Source of the DNA: Planctomycetota bacterium
GTDB lineage: Bacteria; Planctomycetota; UBA8742; UBA2392
Direction: 5' to 3'
Assembly: GCA_015075515.1 (NCBI GenBank)
Contig: JABTUE010000005.1
Location: forward strand, 1 to 59,361
Length of the DNA stretch: 59,361 nt
How positions within the stretch are numbered: position 1 is the stretch's first letter; every line of letters begins with the position of its first letter. Under the pieces are notes generated by a model, which made no database searches, was not told the origin of the DNA, and was given only the letters and a program-made list of their open reading frames with translations. Made by a program: the position numbers and the translations under genes. Positions 7,964 through 15,437 of the stretch are shown piece by piece.

Positions 7964-8444
7964 TGGCGTCCGGGTGTTCGTTGAGGATGCGGCTGAAGTC
8001 TTTGGCTACGTACTTTGCGTACTGCGGCTTTACGTGCTCGGTCTGGGCTTTGGTGTTTTTGCCGTTGAACCAGATGCCGCGCTTGCCGACGTTCTTGCCG
8101 TTCCTGTTCTGAACGGCCTCGGCGACGAACTCCCTGGACGACATGATCCACATCGTGTCCATGCGCTCGGAGTAGAACACGAACCAGTAGTTCTGGCGCG
8201 GCTCGTGGGTCAATGCTGCGAACAGGGCGGCATCGCCAAAGATGACGTGCGTTGAACGGGCCTTGATCTGCACCTCGACGAAGCTGCCGTCGGGGCGCTT
8301 GACCACGGCGTCAATGGCGTCGTCGTCCACCAGCGGCAAATAGACATCCAGGCCTTCCTTGTGCATCAAGCCGACCACATAGAACTCGATGCGTTTGCCG
8401 AACGCTGCCGAGTGGCGGAAGGACTTGCTCTCGCGGGTGGCCAT
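7956..8444 (-). CDS. Small restriction-endonuclease-like protein (D-x-Q-x-K type)
   Basis: A 162-residue protein. AAFGKRIEFYVVGLMHKEG, then DDDAIDAVV and FVEVQIKARS form a Holliday-junction-resolvase/PD-(D/E)XK-like core with an EVQIK catalytic strand. The remainder (YWFVFYSERMDTMWIMSSREF) fits the following strand-helix pair. The ATG is preceded by AAAGGAG, inside a 34-bp sequence that is repeated in front of the gene starting at 9390. The same 34 bp also encodes, in another frame, the tail ALDRAFKGEL whose TGA overlaps this ATG (TGATG). Confidence 0.6.
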   Translation of the reverse strand: MATRESKSFRHSAAFGKRIEFYVVGLMHKEGLDVYLPLVDDDAIDAVVKRPDGSFVEVQIKARSTHVIFGDAALFAALTHEPRQNYWFVFYSERMDTMWIMSSREFVAEAVQNRNGKNVGKRGIWFNGKNTKAQTEHVKPQYAKYVAKDFSRILNEHPDANA

Positions 8445-8476
8445 CAGAGTTCTCCTTTGAAGGCGCGGTCGAGGGC
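8443..8476 (-). repeat. 34-bp direct repeat, copy 1 (start-codon cassette)
   Basis: This 34-bp sequence matches 9392-9425 with a single difference. Both copies lie directly before a start codon, contain the Shine-Dalgarno AAAGGAG, and can be read as ALDR(A/T)FKGEL followed by TGA. That peptide resembles the C-terminal tail of type I restriction S subunits, so the repeat may be the scar of a lost hsd gene. Confidence 0.8.
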
Positions 8477-8487
8477 ATTCGGGTGCT

Positions 8488-9390
8488 TCAAATGCCGCGC
8501 AGTACTTGTTCGTGTCTGTTCCACGCTTCAGCGGTCAGTCTTGTCCCGCTAAGCAGCCAATTCGCAAACACCTCCGGCGTCAGCGGCCCGCTGGGTTTTA
8601 CCAGCTGTGCCAGCTGCCTGGCCACGTCCCTGTTCTCGCGCAGCGATCCGCCAAGGGGCACGGCTTCTTCGTTGGCGCGGCCGACCAGTAAACCACGGAG
8701 GATCAGCCGGCGTTCGAGCTCTTGCGCCAAGGCCGCTTTCCCGGCCTCGAAGTTGACCAGCATCGGCTGGGGCAATGTGGCGGTCTTGGCGCTCGCCTCG
8801 CGCTGCCAGTTGCAGATGGCGTCCAGCCACAGGTCCAGGTGTTCGTCAGCGCGCCAGATGGGCAGCACGTAGCGCATGCCGGGATTGCGCGGCAGGGCTT
8901 TCAGGCATTGTTCGAGCGCTACGGGCTTCGGGTTACCGGGTTCGCGGCACACCAGAAACGCATACACACCCATCGATGCGCCGGTGCGCTCAAGGGTGAT
9001 GACATTGCCAAGCGCGGCCGGGGCCTGTTTCTTCAGGTCTTCAAGGTGGACCTGGTTCACATGTTTCAACAAGGCAGAACTGGAATCGAGCGTGGTGGTC
9101 TGGGGCAGCAGCAATACGTTGGTCACGCGGGGGTGGAGCGTGTCAGCAGAGAACGTGTCACCTACTGCTACGGTTATGGGTGGCATGGTGGCGAGCTTTG
9201 CCTGAGCCCAGCCAAGCTGGTTGACATCGTCGACTTGCCAGTCGTAGTAGTCGCTCAGCGTCTCGGCAAATGGGTAAAGCAGGCGGGTTGCGGCCAACGT
9301 TCCGGCGGGAACATCGTTGGCCGCATGAACCACGTGGCTCAGCGCTAACCAAGCATCGTGGCGGACGGTGCCGTCGGAGTGCGCGTTCAT
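8488..9390 (-). CDS. Uncharacterised protein of the accessory island
   Basis: A 300-residue protein that I do not recognise. It has no signal peptide, membrane segment or obvious catalytic motif. The first half alternates strands and helices (ITVAVGDTF, TNVLLLPQTTT, GASMGVYAFLVCR); the second half is helical and ends in a charged region (ENRDVARQLAQL, RLTAEAWNRHEQ). The start at 9390 was chosen over 9477 because it has AAAGGAG seven to eight bases upstream. It sits 43 bp upstream of the two small nuclease-like genes and is probably co-transcribed with them, so a role as regulator or specificity partner is possible but unsupported. Confidence 0.65.
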   Translation of the reverse strand: MNAHSDGTVRHDAWLALSHVVHAANDVPAGTLAATRLLYPFAETLSDYYDWQVDDVNQLGWAQAKLATMPPITVAVGDTFSADTLHPRVTNVLLLPQTTTLDSSSALLKHVNQVHLEDLKKQAPAALGNVITLERTGASMGVYAFLVCREPGNPKPVALEQCLKALPRNPGMRYVLPIWRADEHLDLWLDAICNWQREASAKTATLPQPMLVNFEAGKAALAQELERRLILRGLLVGRANEEAVPLGGSLRENRDVARQLAQLVKPSGPLTPEVFANWLLSGTRLTAEAWNRHEQVLRGI

Positions 9391-9391
9391 G

Positions 9392-9425
9392 ATCAGAGTT
9401 CTCCTTTGAAGGTGCGGTCGAGGGC
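9392..9425 (-). repeat. 34-bp direct repeat, copy 2 (start-codon cassette)
   Basis: One mismatch from 8443-8476. It places the same AAAGGAG ribosome-binding site in front of the ATG at 9390. Together the two copies bracket the 300-residue unknown gene, so recombination between them would delete it and leave the downstream gene with an intact ribosome-binding site. Confidence 0.8.
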
Positions 9426-9485
9426 GGCGGATTGCAGAAACGAAATATCCCACAACGGTGTCGCGCACGCGTGCCAATCATACAT
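9393..9485 (-). other. Short reading frame ending in an HsdS-like tail
   Basis: A 30-codon frame whose last ten residues are ALDRTFKGEL, stopping two bases before the ATG of the next gene. Only this tail looks like a known protein end (type I specificity subunits); the preceding residues do not. It could be a remnant, a leader peptide for translational coupling, or chance. The region upstream to 9612 holds two copies of GTATGAT on the minus strand and no other recognisable element. Confidence 0.3.
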
Positions 9486-9612
9486 TGCAATGGTGCGACA
9501 CATCATACTTTCTGTGCGGCCTCCGACAGGCCTTACTTTCCTGCGCATTGCCCACCCTGTGTGCCTTGCACGCCGTGCTGGCAACGGCGGCCTGTGGCGA
9601 TAGGCTGGCGGC

Positions 9613-10692
9613 ATGAAGCTGGACATCCACGCCGACATCACCCGCGCGCACACGCCGCCGGTCGAGTTCTACACCGACCCGGCGGTGTTTGCCCTGCTGC
9701 GCGAGCGTGTGCTGGCGCGGTCGTGGCACGTGCTGACGGAGCCCGCGCCGCCGCCGGGCGCGGTGCGGCCTTTCACGCTGCTGCCGGGCTGTCTGGACGA
9801 GCCGCTGCTGATGGCCACGGATCACGGCGGCACAACGCGCTGCCTGAGCAACGTCTGCACCCATCGCGGCACGGTGCTTTGCGACAGGCCCGCCGACAAC
9901 CTGCGCGCGATCCGGTGTCCGTACCACGGGCGGCGGTTTGGCCTGGACGGCCGGTTTGAGCACATGCCCGAGTTTGACGGCTGCGCGGATTTCCCGTCCG
10001 AAAGCGACAACCTGGCCCGGCTTGCCACGGGGTCCTGGCGCGGATTCCGCTTTGTAAGCCTGCGCCCGGCCCAGGAACTGGCGGTGCTGACCGCCGATAT
10101 GAACACCCGCGCGGGCTGGATGCCGCTGGAATCGTTCAGGCCAGCGCCGGCGCTGTCGCGTGTGTACCATGTGAAGGCCCACTGGGCGCTGTACATAGAC
10201 AACTATCTGGAGGGCTTTCACGTGCCGTTTGTGCACCCGGCGCTGAACAAGGCCCTTGATTACGGTCAATACACCACGGAACTGTTCGCGCACAGCAACC
10301 TGCAGATCGGCATCGCGCGCGACAACGAGCCGTGCTTTGGCCTGCCCGGCGATCACCCCGATGCCGGCAGGCGCGTGGCGGCCTGGTACTGGTGGCTGTT
10401 CCCGTGCACGATGTTCAACTTTTATCCGTGGGGCCTGAGCCTGAACGTCGTGCTGCCCGTGTCGCCGGAACTGACGCGCGTGGAGTTTCACAGTTACGTG
10501 TGGGACGAAAGCCGGCTTGAACAAGGCGCTGGTTCCGGCCTGGACCAGACCCAGCGCGAGGACGAGGCGGTAGTCGAGGCCGTGGCGCGCGGGATCAAGG
10601 GGCGGTTTTACCGGCGCGGGCGCTATTCACCGTCGCGCGAGACGGGCACGCATCACTTTCACCGGCTGCTGGCGGGGCTGCTGGCGGATTGA
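9613..10692 (+). CDS. Rieske-type aromatic ring-hydroxylating oxygenase, large subunit-like
   Basis: A 359-residue protein with the two parts of a Rieske oxygenase alpha subunit. The [2Fe-2S] site is CTHRG (Cys82, His84) and CPYHG (Cys102, His105). The mononuclear iron site has DNYLEGFHVPFVH (Asp196, His203, His208) with a late acidic residue expected in the C-terminal half. Such enzymes hydroxylate or demethylate aromatic rings or quaternary amines, taking electrons from a separate reductase; none is encoded here. It is shorter than classic dioxygenase alpha subunits (~440) and closer to the choline monooxygenase/demethylase group. Substrate unknown. Confidence 0.85.
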   Translation: MKLDIHADITRAHTPPVEFYTDPAVFALLRERVLARSWHVLTEPAPPPGAVRPFTLLPGCLDEPLLMATDHGGTTRCLSNVCTHRGTVLCDRPADNLRAIRCPYHGRRFGLDGRFEHMPEFDGCADFPSESDNLARLATGSWRGFRFVSLRPAQELAVLTADMNTRAGWMPLESFRPAPALSRVYHVKAHWALYIDNYLEGFHVPFVHPALNKALDYGQYTTELFAHSNLQIGIARDNEPCFGLPGDHPDAGRRVAAWYWWLFPCTMFNFYPWGLSLNVVLPVSPELTRVEFHSYVWDESRLEQGAGSGLDQTQREDEAVVEAVARGIKGRFYRRGRYSPSRETGTHHFHRLLAGLLAD

Positions 10693-10819
10693 ACGGCGGC
10701 CGCAAATCGTTTTTTCGCCCTTCCCGATCTGCAAATATGCTTGAGGCCAAAGCGTCGCAAAAGCGCACGCGGGCGTGATGGCGGGGTAGACTGTGGGTGT
10801 CCACAGGTCGGAGAACCCC

Positions 10820-11236
10820 ATGATCGGCTTCAAGGTGCTTGCCAAAGACGGGCTGAAGGGACCCTTTCTAAAGAAGTCGGTGATCAAGGCCATCACCAGC
10901 GCGGTGATTCCGCTGAACGCGCGGCTTTTGGACCTTGAGACCGGCAAGTATGTCTCGGCGGCCGAACTGGTGGGTGAAAAGTCCGACCGGCGCGCCCCGC
11001 CCAGAATGCTGCGCGAGGTTGACCCCGACGTGACGGTGCCGATGCAGCAGGACGCGGGCCCGGCTTTGACCCTGGCGGAAAACGCGGCCCCCGGCCCCGC
11101 CGAAGCGCCGCGCGTGTTTTTGACCGGCAAGACGCCGCTGCTGCGCAACAAGCAGGTGCGGCTGCCCGCACCGCGCAACCCGCGCAAGCTGCTGGAATCG
11201 CCCGAAGAACTGAACCTGGACGCCCCGGCGGCGTAG
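10820..11236 (+). CDS. Hypothetical protein with GYF-like N-terminus
   Basis: A 138-residue protein. Residues ~5-52 (LAKDGLKGPFLKKSV, then PLNARLLDLETGKYVSAAEL) follow the pattern of GYF_2-like domains, in which a GPF/GPY strand is followed by a helix and a target level phrase. The rest is Pro/Ala-rich and probably disordered. ATG 10820 was chosen because GGAG lies just upstream; a TAGACT hexamer at 10787 may be its -10. Its stop is 4 bp from the convergent DUF1549/1553 gene. Function unknown. Confidence 0.55.
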   Translation: MIGFKVLAKDGLKGPFLKKSVIKAITSAVIPLNARLLDLETGKYVSAAELVGEKSDRRAPPRMLREVDPDVTVPMQQDAGPALTLAENAAPGPAEAPRVFLTGKTPLLRNKQVRLPAPRNPRKLLESPEELNLDAPAA

Positions 11237-11240
11237 CCCG

Positions 11241-13037
11241 TCAGTGGTTGGTGGCGAATTCGGTTGTCATCAGCAGGGCGTAAAACACGTCTTCCCAGCC
11301 GTCGTTGTTGCGGGCGTGAGCCAGCACGCGGGCGCGTTCGGCCCCGGTGGGCGCGCGGGACAGCACCGCCAGGTACAGCACGCGCACTCTGGCGTCGTCA
11401 TCGCGTGCGCCGGCCAGCACCTTGCCCATCAGCCCGCCGCGGTCGAAATCCGAGATACGGTTGGTGGCGTCGCTGTTCATGACAAACAGGGCCTGGTCAA
11501 TCGTCAGGCTGAAGCCGTCGCTTTCGGTCATTTCGTCGTCGGTGGTCGAGCGCGCAAAGCCGGCGGCCATGCGACGGCGCGCCATCCAGTCGGGGGCGAC
11601 GGCTTCGTACATGCTTTCCAGTTTGCGCAGGGCGGCAAAGTCGTAGACCAGCTTGCGTTCGTTTTCGCCAAGCTGGCCGTCGGCCTTGCGCTGTTCGAAG
11701 CGTTCGCCTTCGGCGATCATGCGGGAGTAGGGGTTGTCCTTGCGGGCGGGCGTCTTGCGCATGCCTTCGCCGGCGGGCGTGACGGTCATCAGCGCGCCGA
11801 AGAATTGTTCGGGCGACAGGCGGCGCACGGCAAATTGGGCGAAGTGCCAGGTTTCAACGCGGCCGTTTTCAGACGCGCGGGCGCCGTGGGCGGCAAGCTG
11901 CCAGACGCGGCTGTTCAGTATCGCCCGGTACAGGCGTTTGACGCTGTAACCGCTGTCGCGCAGGTCCAGCGCCAGCGCGTCCAGCAGTTCGGGGTGGCTG
12001 GGTGTGTTGAAGCTGTTGTAGTCGTCCACCGGGTTGTGCAGGCCGCTGCCGAAGGCGAAGCTCCAGACCCGGTTGGCCAGATAGCGTCGCGTCTGGGCGT
12101 TGTCGCGGCTGATTACCCAGCGCGCCCAGGCCGGGCGCCACAGTGTGCCGTCTTCGATGTTCACGCGCTCGCCCAGCAGAAACTTGGGCTGGCGGTAGCG
12201 CATTTTCTCCAGCAGTTCCTTGCGCTGTTCTTCGTTCAGGCCGGCCAGCTTGCGCTTGAGTCTGGCCTCGTCCATCGGTTCGGTCTTTACGTCCACGACT
12301 TCGCCAAAGCGTGGGCGGCGGTCGCCGTTGTTCTTGACGCGCAGGCCGGCAAAGAAGCTGGCGACGCCGTTGAAATCGGCGACTTTCCAGTGTTCTTCGT
12401 AGGGGTGATCGTGGCACTGGGCGCACTGGATCTGCACGCCGGTGAAGTGGCGGGTGGCGTTGCCGGCCACGTCGGCGGTGACCAGGTCGCGGTGCTGGGC
12501 GTAATAGGCCGTGGCGGGGTTGTCGTGCAGTGCGCCGCCGGCGGTGATGATGTCGTAGATGATGCGGTCAAGCCCGCGGTCGGTGTTGAACTGTTCGGCC
12601 AGCCACTGTCCGAAGAACACGTCCATGCCGTCCTTGCCGGCGTCGCGGCGCATCCAGGCGCTCATCCACAGGTCGGCCATGTGGCGGCCGAAACGTTCGT
12701 CGGCCAGCAGGCGGTCAATCAGCGCCGCGCGGCGGTTGTCGGACTTGTCGGCCAGAAACGCCTCGGCTTCGGCCACCGTGGGCGGAACGCCCAGCGTGTC
12801 CAGATACACGCGGCGCAGAAACACATGGTCGCTGGATGGCGCGGCGGGCGTGATGCCGTCGCGGGCCCAGACTTTGGCGATTTCGGCGTCAATCAGCGCC
12901 GTCAGTTCGGCGCTGCTGCGCAGGGCAGGTCTGGCGGTTTCGGGCGCGGCGGGCTTTACCTCATCGGCGGCCGCGCGGCCGGTCAGCCAGCACCCGACAC
13001 CACAGACCAGAAACGCAGCCGCGAGCCACTGGCGCAT
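11241..13037 (-). CDS. DUF1549/DUF1553 domain protein (planctomycete exported protein)
   Basis: A 598-residue protein with a signal peptide (MRQWLAAAFLVCGVGC then Ala-rich region). The N-terminal DUF1549 domain is marked by LRRVYLDTLGVPPT, a DRLLADERFGRHMADLW helix and the CAQCHDHPYEEHW motif near residue 203, a CxxCH haem-c-like site typical of this family. The C-terminal DUF1553 domain includes NRVWSFAFGSGL, SHPELLDALA and RLYRAILNS. These large families are characteristic of Planctomycetes and Verrucomicrobia, where they are normally encoded with a DUF1501 protein and are suspected to act in polysaccharide or sulfatase-related metabolism. No DUF1501 gene is present here. GGGGGA precedes ATG 13037, which gives the signal peptide directly. 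Confidence 0.9.
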   Translation of the reverse strand: MRQWLAAAFLVCGVGCWLTGRAAADEVKPAAPETARPALRSSAELTALIDAEIAKVWARDGITPAAPSSDHVFLRRVYLDTLGVPPTVAEAEAFLADKSDNRRAALIDRLLADERFGRHMADLWMSAWMRRDAGKDGMDVFFGQWLAEQFNTDRGLDRIIYDIITAGGALHDNPATAYYAQHRDLVTADVAGNATRHFTGVQIQCAQCHDHPYEEHWKVADFNGVASFFAGLRVKNNGDRRPRFGEVVDVKTEPMDEARLKRKLAGLNEEQRKELLEKMRYRQPKFLLGERVNIEDGTLWRPAWARWVISRDNAQTRRYLANRVWSFAFGSGLHNPVDDYNSFNTPSHPELLDALALDLRDSGYSVKRLYRAILNSRVWQLAAHGARASENGRVETWHFAQFAVRRLSPEQFFGALMTVTPAGEGMRKTPARKDNPYSRMIAEGERFEQRKADGQLGENERKLVYDFAALRKLESMYEAVAPDWMARRRMAAGFARSTTDDEMTESDGFSLTIDQALFVMNSDATNRISDFDRGGLMGKVLAGARDDDARVRVLYLAVLSRAPTGAERARVLAHARNNDGWEDVFYALLMTTEFATNH

Positions 13038-13135
13038 AGGGTCCCCCGTGTCCGACCAGACCATGCAACACCGCCGGCTGCCGCCGGTCACGCCAATTCT
13101 GTCACGCGCCGGGTGCAAAGCGCCACGCGCCGGTT

Positions 13136-13141
13136 CATAAT
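13136..13141 (+). promoter_or_regulatory. Putative -10 element (CATAAT) of the duplicated TPR-gene 5' end
   Basis: CATAAT lies 8 nt before the GTG at 13150. The spacing matches that of -10-like hexamers in front of the related TPR genes at 53.9, 56.8 and 58.4 kb, so this is probably the original promoter of the TPR gene. A transcript starting here would be leaderless or nearly so. Confidence 0.4.
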
Positions 13142-13149
13142 GCGCGCCG

Positions 13150-13317
13150 GTGGGTCACCCTGGCGCCGAGTCCATCTATCTGTTCCGGCACGCGCTGTTG
13201 CGCGAGGTCGTGACAGTCCGGTGGACTGTCACGAAAGCGAAGCAGCCCGGCCCGCAGGCCGGGCGTAAGCGAAGCGGCCGGCCTCGCGCCGATGCGAAAA
13301 CAGGGAGTCGCCGGTGA
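13150..13317 (+). pseudogene. Duplicated N-terminal cap of the TPR gene, interrupted by a hairpin element
   Basis: A 55-residue frame beginning GTG and reading the family N-cap (GAESIYLFRHALLRE), then diverging at 13208 into low-complexity Arg/Lys-rich sequence. Positions 13162-13207 are identical to 13326-13371 of the downstream gene. Its TGA overlaps the GTG start of that gene (GTGA), so ribosomes could be handed on. Either this is the stump of the original 5' end after an insertion with duplication, or a coupled leader peptide. The 164-bp offset puts the two copies out of frame. Confidence 0.65.
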
Positions 13318-13371
13318 ACCCCCTTGGCGCCGAGTCCATCTATCTGTTCCGGCACGCGCTGTTGCGCGAGG
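13162..13371 (+). repeat. 46-bp direct repeat flanking an inserted hairpin element
   Basis: Copies at 13162-13207 and 13326-13371 are identical and encode the same N-cap; the preceding CGCCGGTG is also shared (13145 and 13309). The homology covers the start codon context, so the duplication rebuilt a complete 5' end downstream of the insertion. Confidence 0.85.
13208..13308. mobile_element. REP/MITE-like hairpin element
   Basis: The element starts exactly where the 46-bp identity ends. It has a perfect 12-bp stem with a 3-nt loop at 13208-13234 and a second stem GCCCGGCC-CGCA-GGCCGGGC at 13245-13264, with AAGCGAAGC repeated after each stem. It encodes no protein. The architecture fits a small non-autonomous repeat moved by a transposase encoded elsewhere; that is an inference. 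Confidence 0.5.
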
Positions 13372-15026
13372 CCGCCTATTCCCTCCAGGCGCCGTCGGCC
13401 CGGGCGGCGCTGCACCGCGCGGCGCTGGAAGTGCTGGAAGAGCTGGCCCGGGTCGCGGCTGATTCCGACAGTTGGGCCGAAGAACTGGCCTATCACGCCC
13501 GCGCCGCCCAGGGCCAGACGGGCGACACGGCGGCGCTGCACGGCCGCGAACTGCACTGGCTGCGGCGCGCGGCGGGCTTTGCCACGCGCACCTGGGCCAA
13601 CGAGGCGGCGCTGGACGCCTGGCAGCGTCTGGCGGTACACCCGCTGGCCCAGGCCGCCGACCGCGTGCGCGCCAACACGCACCTGGCCGAAATCCTGATG
13701 CGCACCGGCGTGCCGGTGCGGGCCGAGGCGCCGATTGCCCGCGCGCTGGCGGATCTGGAGGCCTGCGACGACCCGGCGGCGCGCGGCGAATGTCTGGCCA
13801 TGCGCGCGCGGCTGCTGGTGGTGCTGGGCCGCTACCCCGAGGCGCGCCGCCAGTGCGAGCAGGCCTTTGAGCCGGCGCGTCAGGCCGGCCCCGCCACGCT
13901 GGGCCAGCTTTGCAACGTGGCGGCCCAGGCGGCGGCCGCCGTGGGCGACTGGCGCGAGGCCGAATCGCGCGCGCGGCAGGCCCTGGAAGTTCTCGATCCG
14001 GGGCGCGACCCCGGCGTGCGGGCGCGGGCCACCATGCACCTGGCCGATTTTCTGTGGCGTCAGGGGCGTCTGCCCGAAGCCGAACACACTTTCGGTCAGG
14101 CCGTTGAACTCGCGCGGGCTTCGCGCAACCCCGGCCTTGAGGCCAGTTCGCTGGATCATCTGGGCAGCCTGATGCGCGAGCTGGGGCACCCTGACCGGGC
14201 GCGCGAGCTGCACCGCCAGGCCGGTGCCCTGTACGGCCAGGTGGGCGACACGGTGGGAGTGGCGGCGACGCTGGTGAACCTGTCCACGCTGGATCAGGCC
14301 GAGGGGCGGCTTGCCGAGGCGCGGGTTTCGCTGCTGCGGGCGATTGCGCACTTTCGTGCCGGCGGCACGGTGACGCTGGAGGCAATCGCGCTGGGCAACC
14401 TGGGCGGCGTGGCGCGCAAGCTGGGGCGGCTTGCGGAATCCGCCGCGGCCTACGAGCGCGCGCGGGCGCTGCTGGCGCGCACGGGCAGCACGATTGAGAC
14501 GGCGGTGTTTGACGGCCTGTACGCCCAGTTGCTGCTGCTGGCGGGGTATCCCGACGCTGCCGAGGTCAACGCGCGCCAGGCCATGGACACGCTGGAGCGC
14601 CAGGGCGCGCGCCACTGGCGCGAACAGTACGGCGGGCTGGTGTTTCTGCGCGTGCTGGCGCACCGGGCGGCTGAGGGCAGCGCGGCCTCGGAACGCGCCG
14701 CGCGCGAGCGTCTGGCCGAGATGCGTTCGGTTCTGGAAAAGGCTGATTACAACGGCCGCAGCGGCCTGGCCCAGATGGTCGAGCGCGGCCAGAGCCTGCT
14801 TGAGGAACTTTCGGCTGCCCAAACGGACAAGCGCCCGCCGCTGCTGTTTCGCGGCTTCCGGCCGCAGGAACTGGAGCCCGAGGTGCGCAAGGCGCTGCTG
14901 GCGCGCATGCGGCAGGTGGAACCCGAATCGCACGCGCGTCTGACCGCGGTACCGCAACTGTGGCAGGCGCTGAACGCCGGGCTGGAGGATATCGCCGAAC
15001 CCGACTGGCAGGCCAGCGAGGTGTAG
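13314..15026 (+). CDS. Headless-STAND TPR protein (FRHALLREAAY family)
   Basis: A 570-residue protein starting almost directly with ESIYLFRHALLREAAY and a helix ending ALHRAALEVLEEL. In STAND and PknK-type proteins this block sits after the NTPase module, but no NTPase precedes it here. The remainder is helical TPR-like repeats (for example HLADFLWRQGRLPEAEHTF, SSLDHLGSLMRELG, IALGNLGGVARKLGRLAE), giving a solenoid expected to bind proteins. The GTG start follows AGGGAG and overlaps the TGA of the duplicated N-cap frame. Its C-terminus differs from the CAKAG-type end of the relatives at 52-59 kb. No signal peptide or membrane segment, so cytoplasmic. Confidence 0.75.
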   Translation: MNPLGAESIYLFRHALLREAAYSLQAPSARAALHRAALEVLEELARVAADSDSWAEELAYHARAAQGQTGDTAALHGRELHWLRRAAGFATRTWANEAALDAWQRLAVHPLAQAADRVRANTHLAEILMRTGVPVRAEAPIARALADLEACDDPAARGECLAMRARLLVVLGRYPEARRQCEQAFEPARQAGPATLGQLCNVAAQAAAAVGDWREAESRARQALEVLDPGRDPGVRARATMHLADFLWRQGRLPEAEHTFGQAVELARASRNPGLEASSLDHLGSLMRELGHPDRARELHRQAGALYGQVGDTVGVAATLVNLSTLDQAEGRLAEARVSLLRAIAHFRAGGTVTLEAIALGNLGGVARKLGRLAESAAAYERARALLARTGSTIETAVFDGLYAQLLLLAGYPDAAEVNARQAMDTLERQGARHWREQYGGLVFLRVLAHRAAEGSAASERAARERLAEMRSVLEKADYNGRSGLAQMVERGQSLLEELSAAQTDKRPPLLFRGFRPQELEPEVRKALLARMRQVEPESHARLTAVPQLWQALNAGLEDIAEPDWQASEV

Positions 15027-15032
15027 GGTGTC

Positions 15033-15314
15033 TTACGCCGCGCGTTCCTGGCGGCGGCGGCGGCGTTCGGCGTCGCTGCACAGGCCCAGGTCAATGAACG
15101 CGCCCAGCACCGCCGCGCCGATCTGCAACGGGCCGAAGCCGGTGTTGCCGCCCCACACCAGCGCCAGTGTCAGACAGGGCATGAAAACCAGACCCAGCAG
15201 CGGCCAGACCCAGGTGTCAAACGCGCCCGGTCGCACGTAGTCGGTAAAGATCCACAGCCCCCCCAGCAGCAGGCGGGGCGAAATCAGCGCGGCAAGAAGG
15301 TAAAGGCAGCTCAT
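15033..15314 (-). CDS. Small membrane protein, two predicted TM segments
   Basis: A 93-residue hydrophobic protein. Two membrane spans are visible (LYLLAALISPRLLLGGLWIF and WPLLGLVFMPCLTLALVWGG), with a third hydrophobic stretch (FGPLQIGAAVLGAFIDLGL) and an Arg-rich cytoplasmic tail (AERRRRRQERAA). ATG 15314 was chosen because the upstream extension is hydrophilic and overlaps a terminator. I recognise no family. Confidence 0.6.
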   Translation of the reverse strand: MSCLYLLAALISPRLLLGGLWIFTDYVRPGAFDTWVWPLLGLVFMPCLTLALVWGGNTGFGPLQIGAAVLGAFIDLGLCSDAERRRRRQERAA

Positions 15315-15383
15315 GGTGTCCGTGATTGCGGTTTGGTGCCCGGCGATTGCGGGTGCAGGACACAGGCCTGCGGGCACAAACAC

Positions 15384-15410
15384 AGGGGCGCGGGGTCGGC
15401 CCGCGCCCCT
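15384..15410 (-). terminator. Hairpin terminator after the DUF192 lipoprotein gene
   Basis: A perfect 11-bp stem, AGGGGCGCGGG with CCCGCGCCCCT, and a 5-nt loop, placed 27 bp beyond the stop at 15438. On the minus strand it is followed by TGTTTGTG, a weak U-tract. Confidence 0.65.
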
Positions 15411-15437
15411 GCCGTGGCAGGATGCCCGCCACACATA

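Noticed and set aside
4889..9485. Prophage or integrative element
   Set aside because: No integrase, structural phage gene, tRNA or attachment repeats are present; only the 34-bp repeat was found.
13208..13308. Insertion sequence in the TPR gene
   Set aside because: No transposase frame and only ~100 bp; described as a non-autonomous hairpin element instead.
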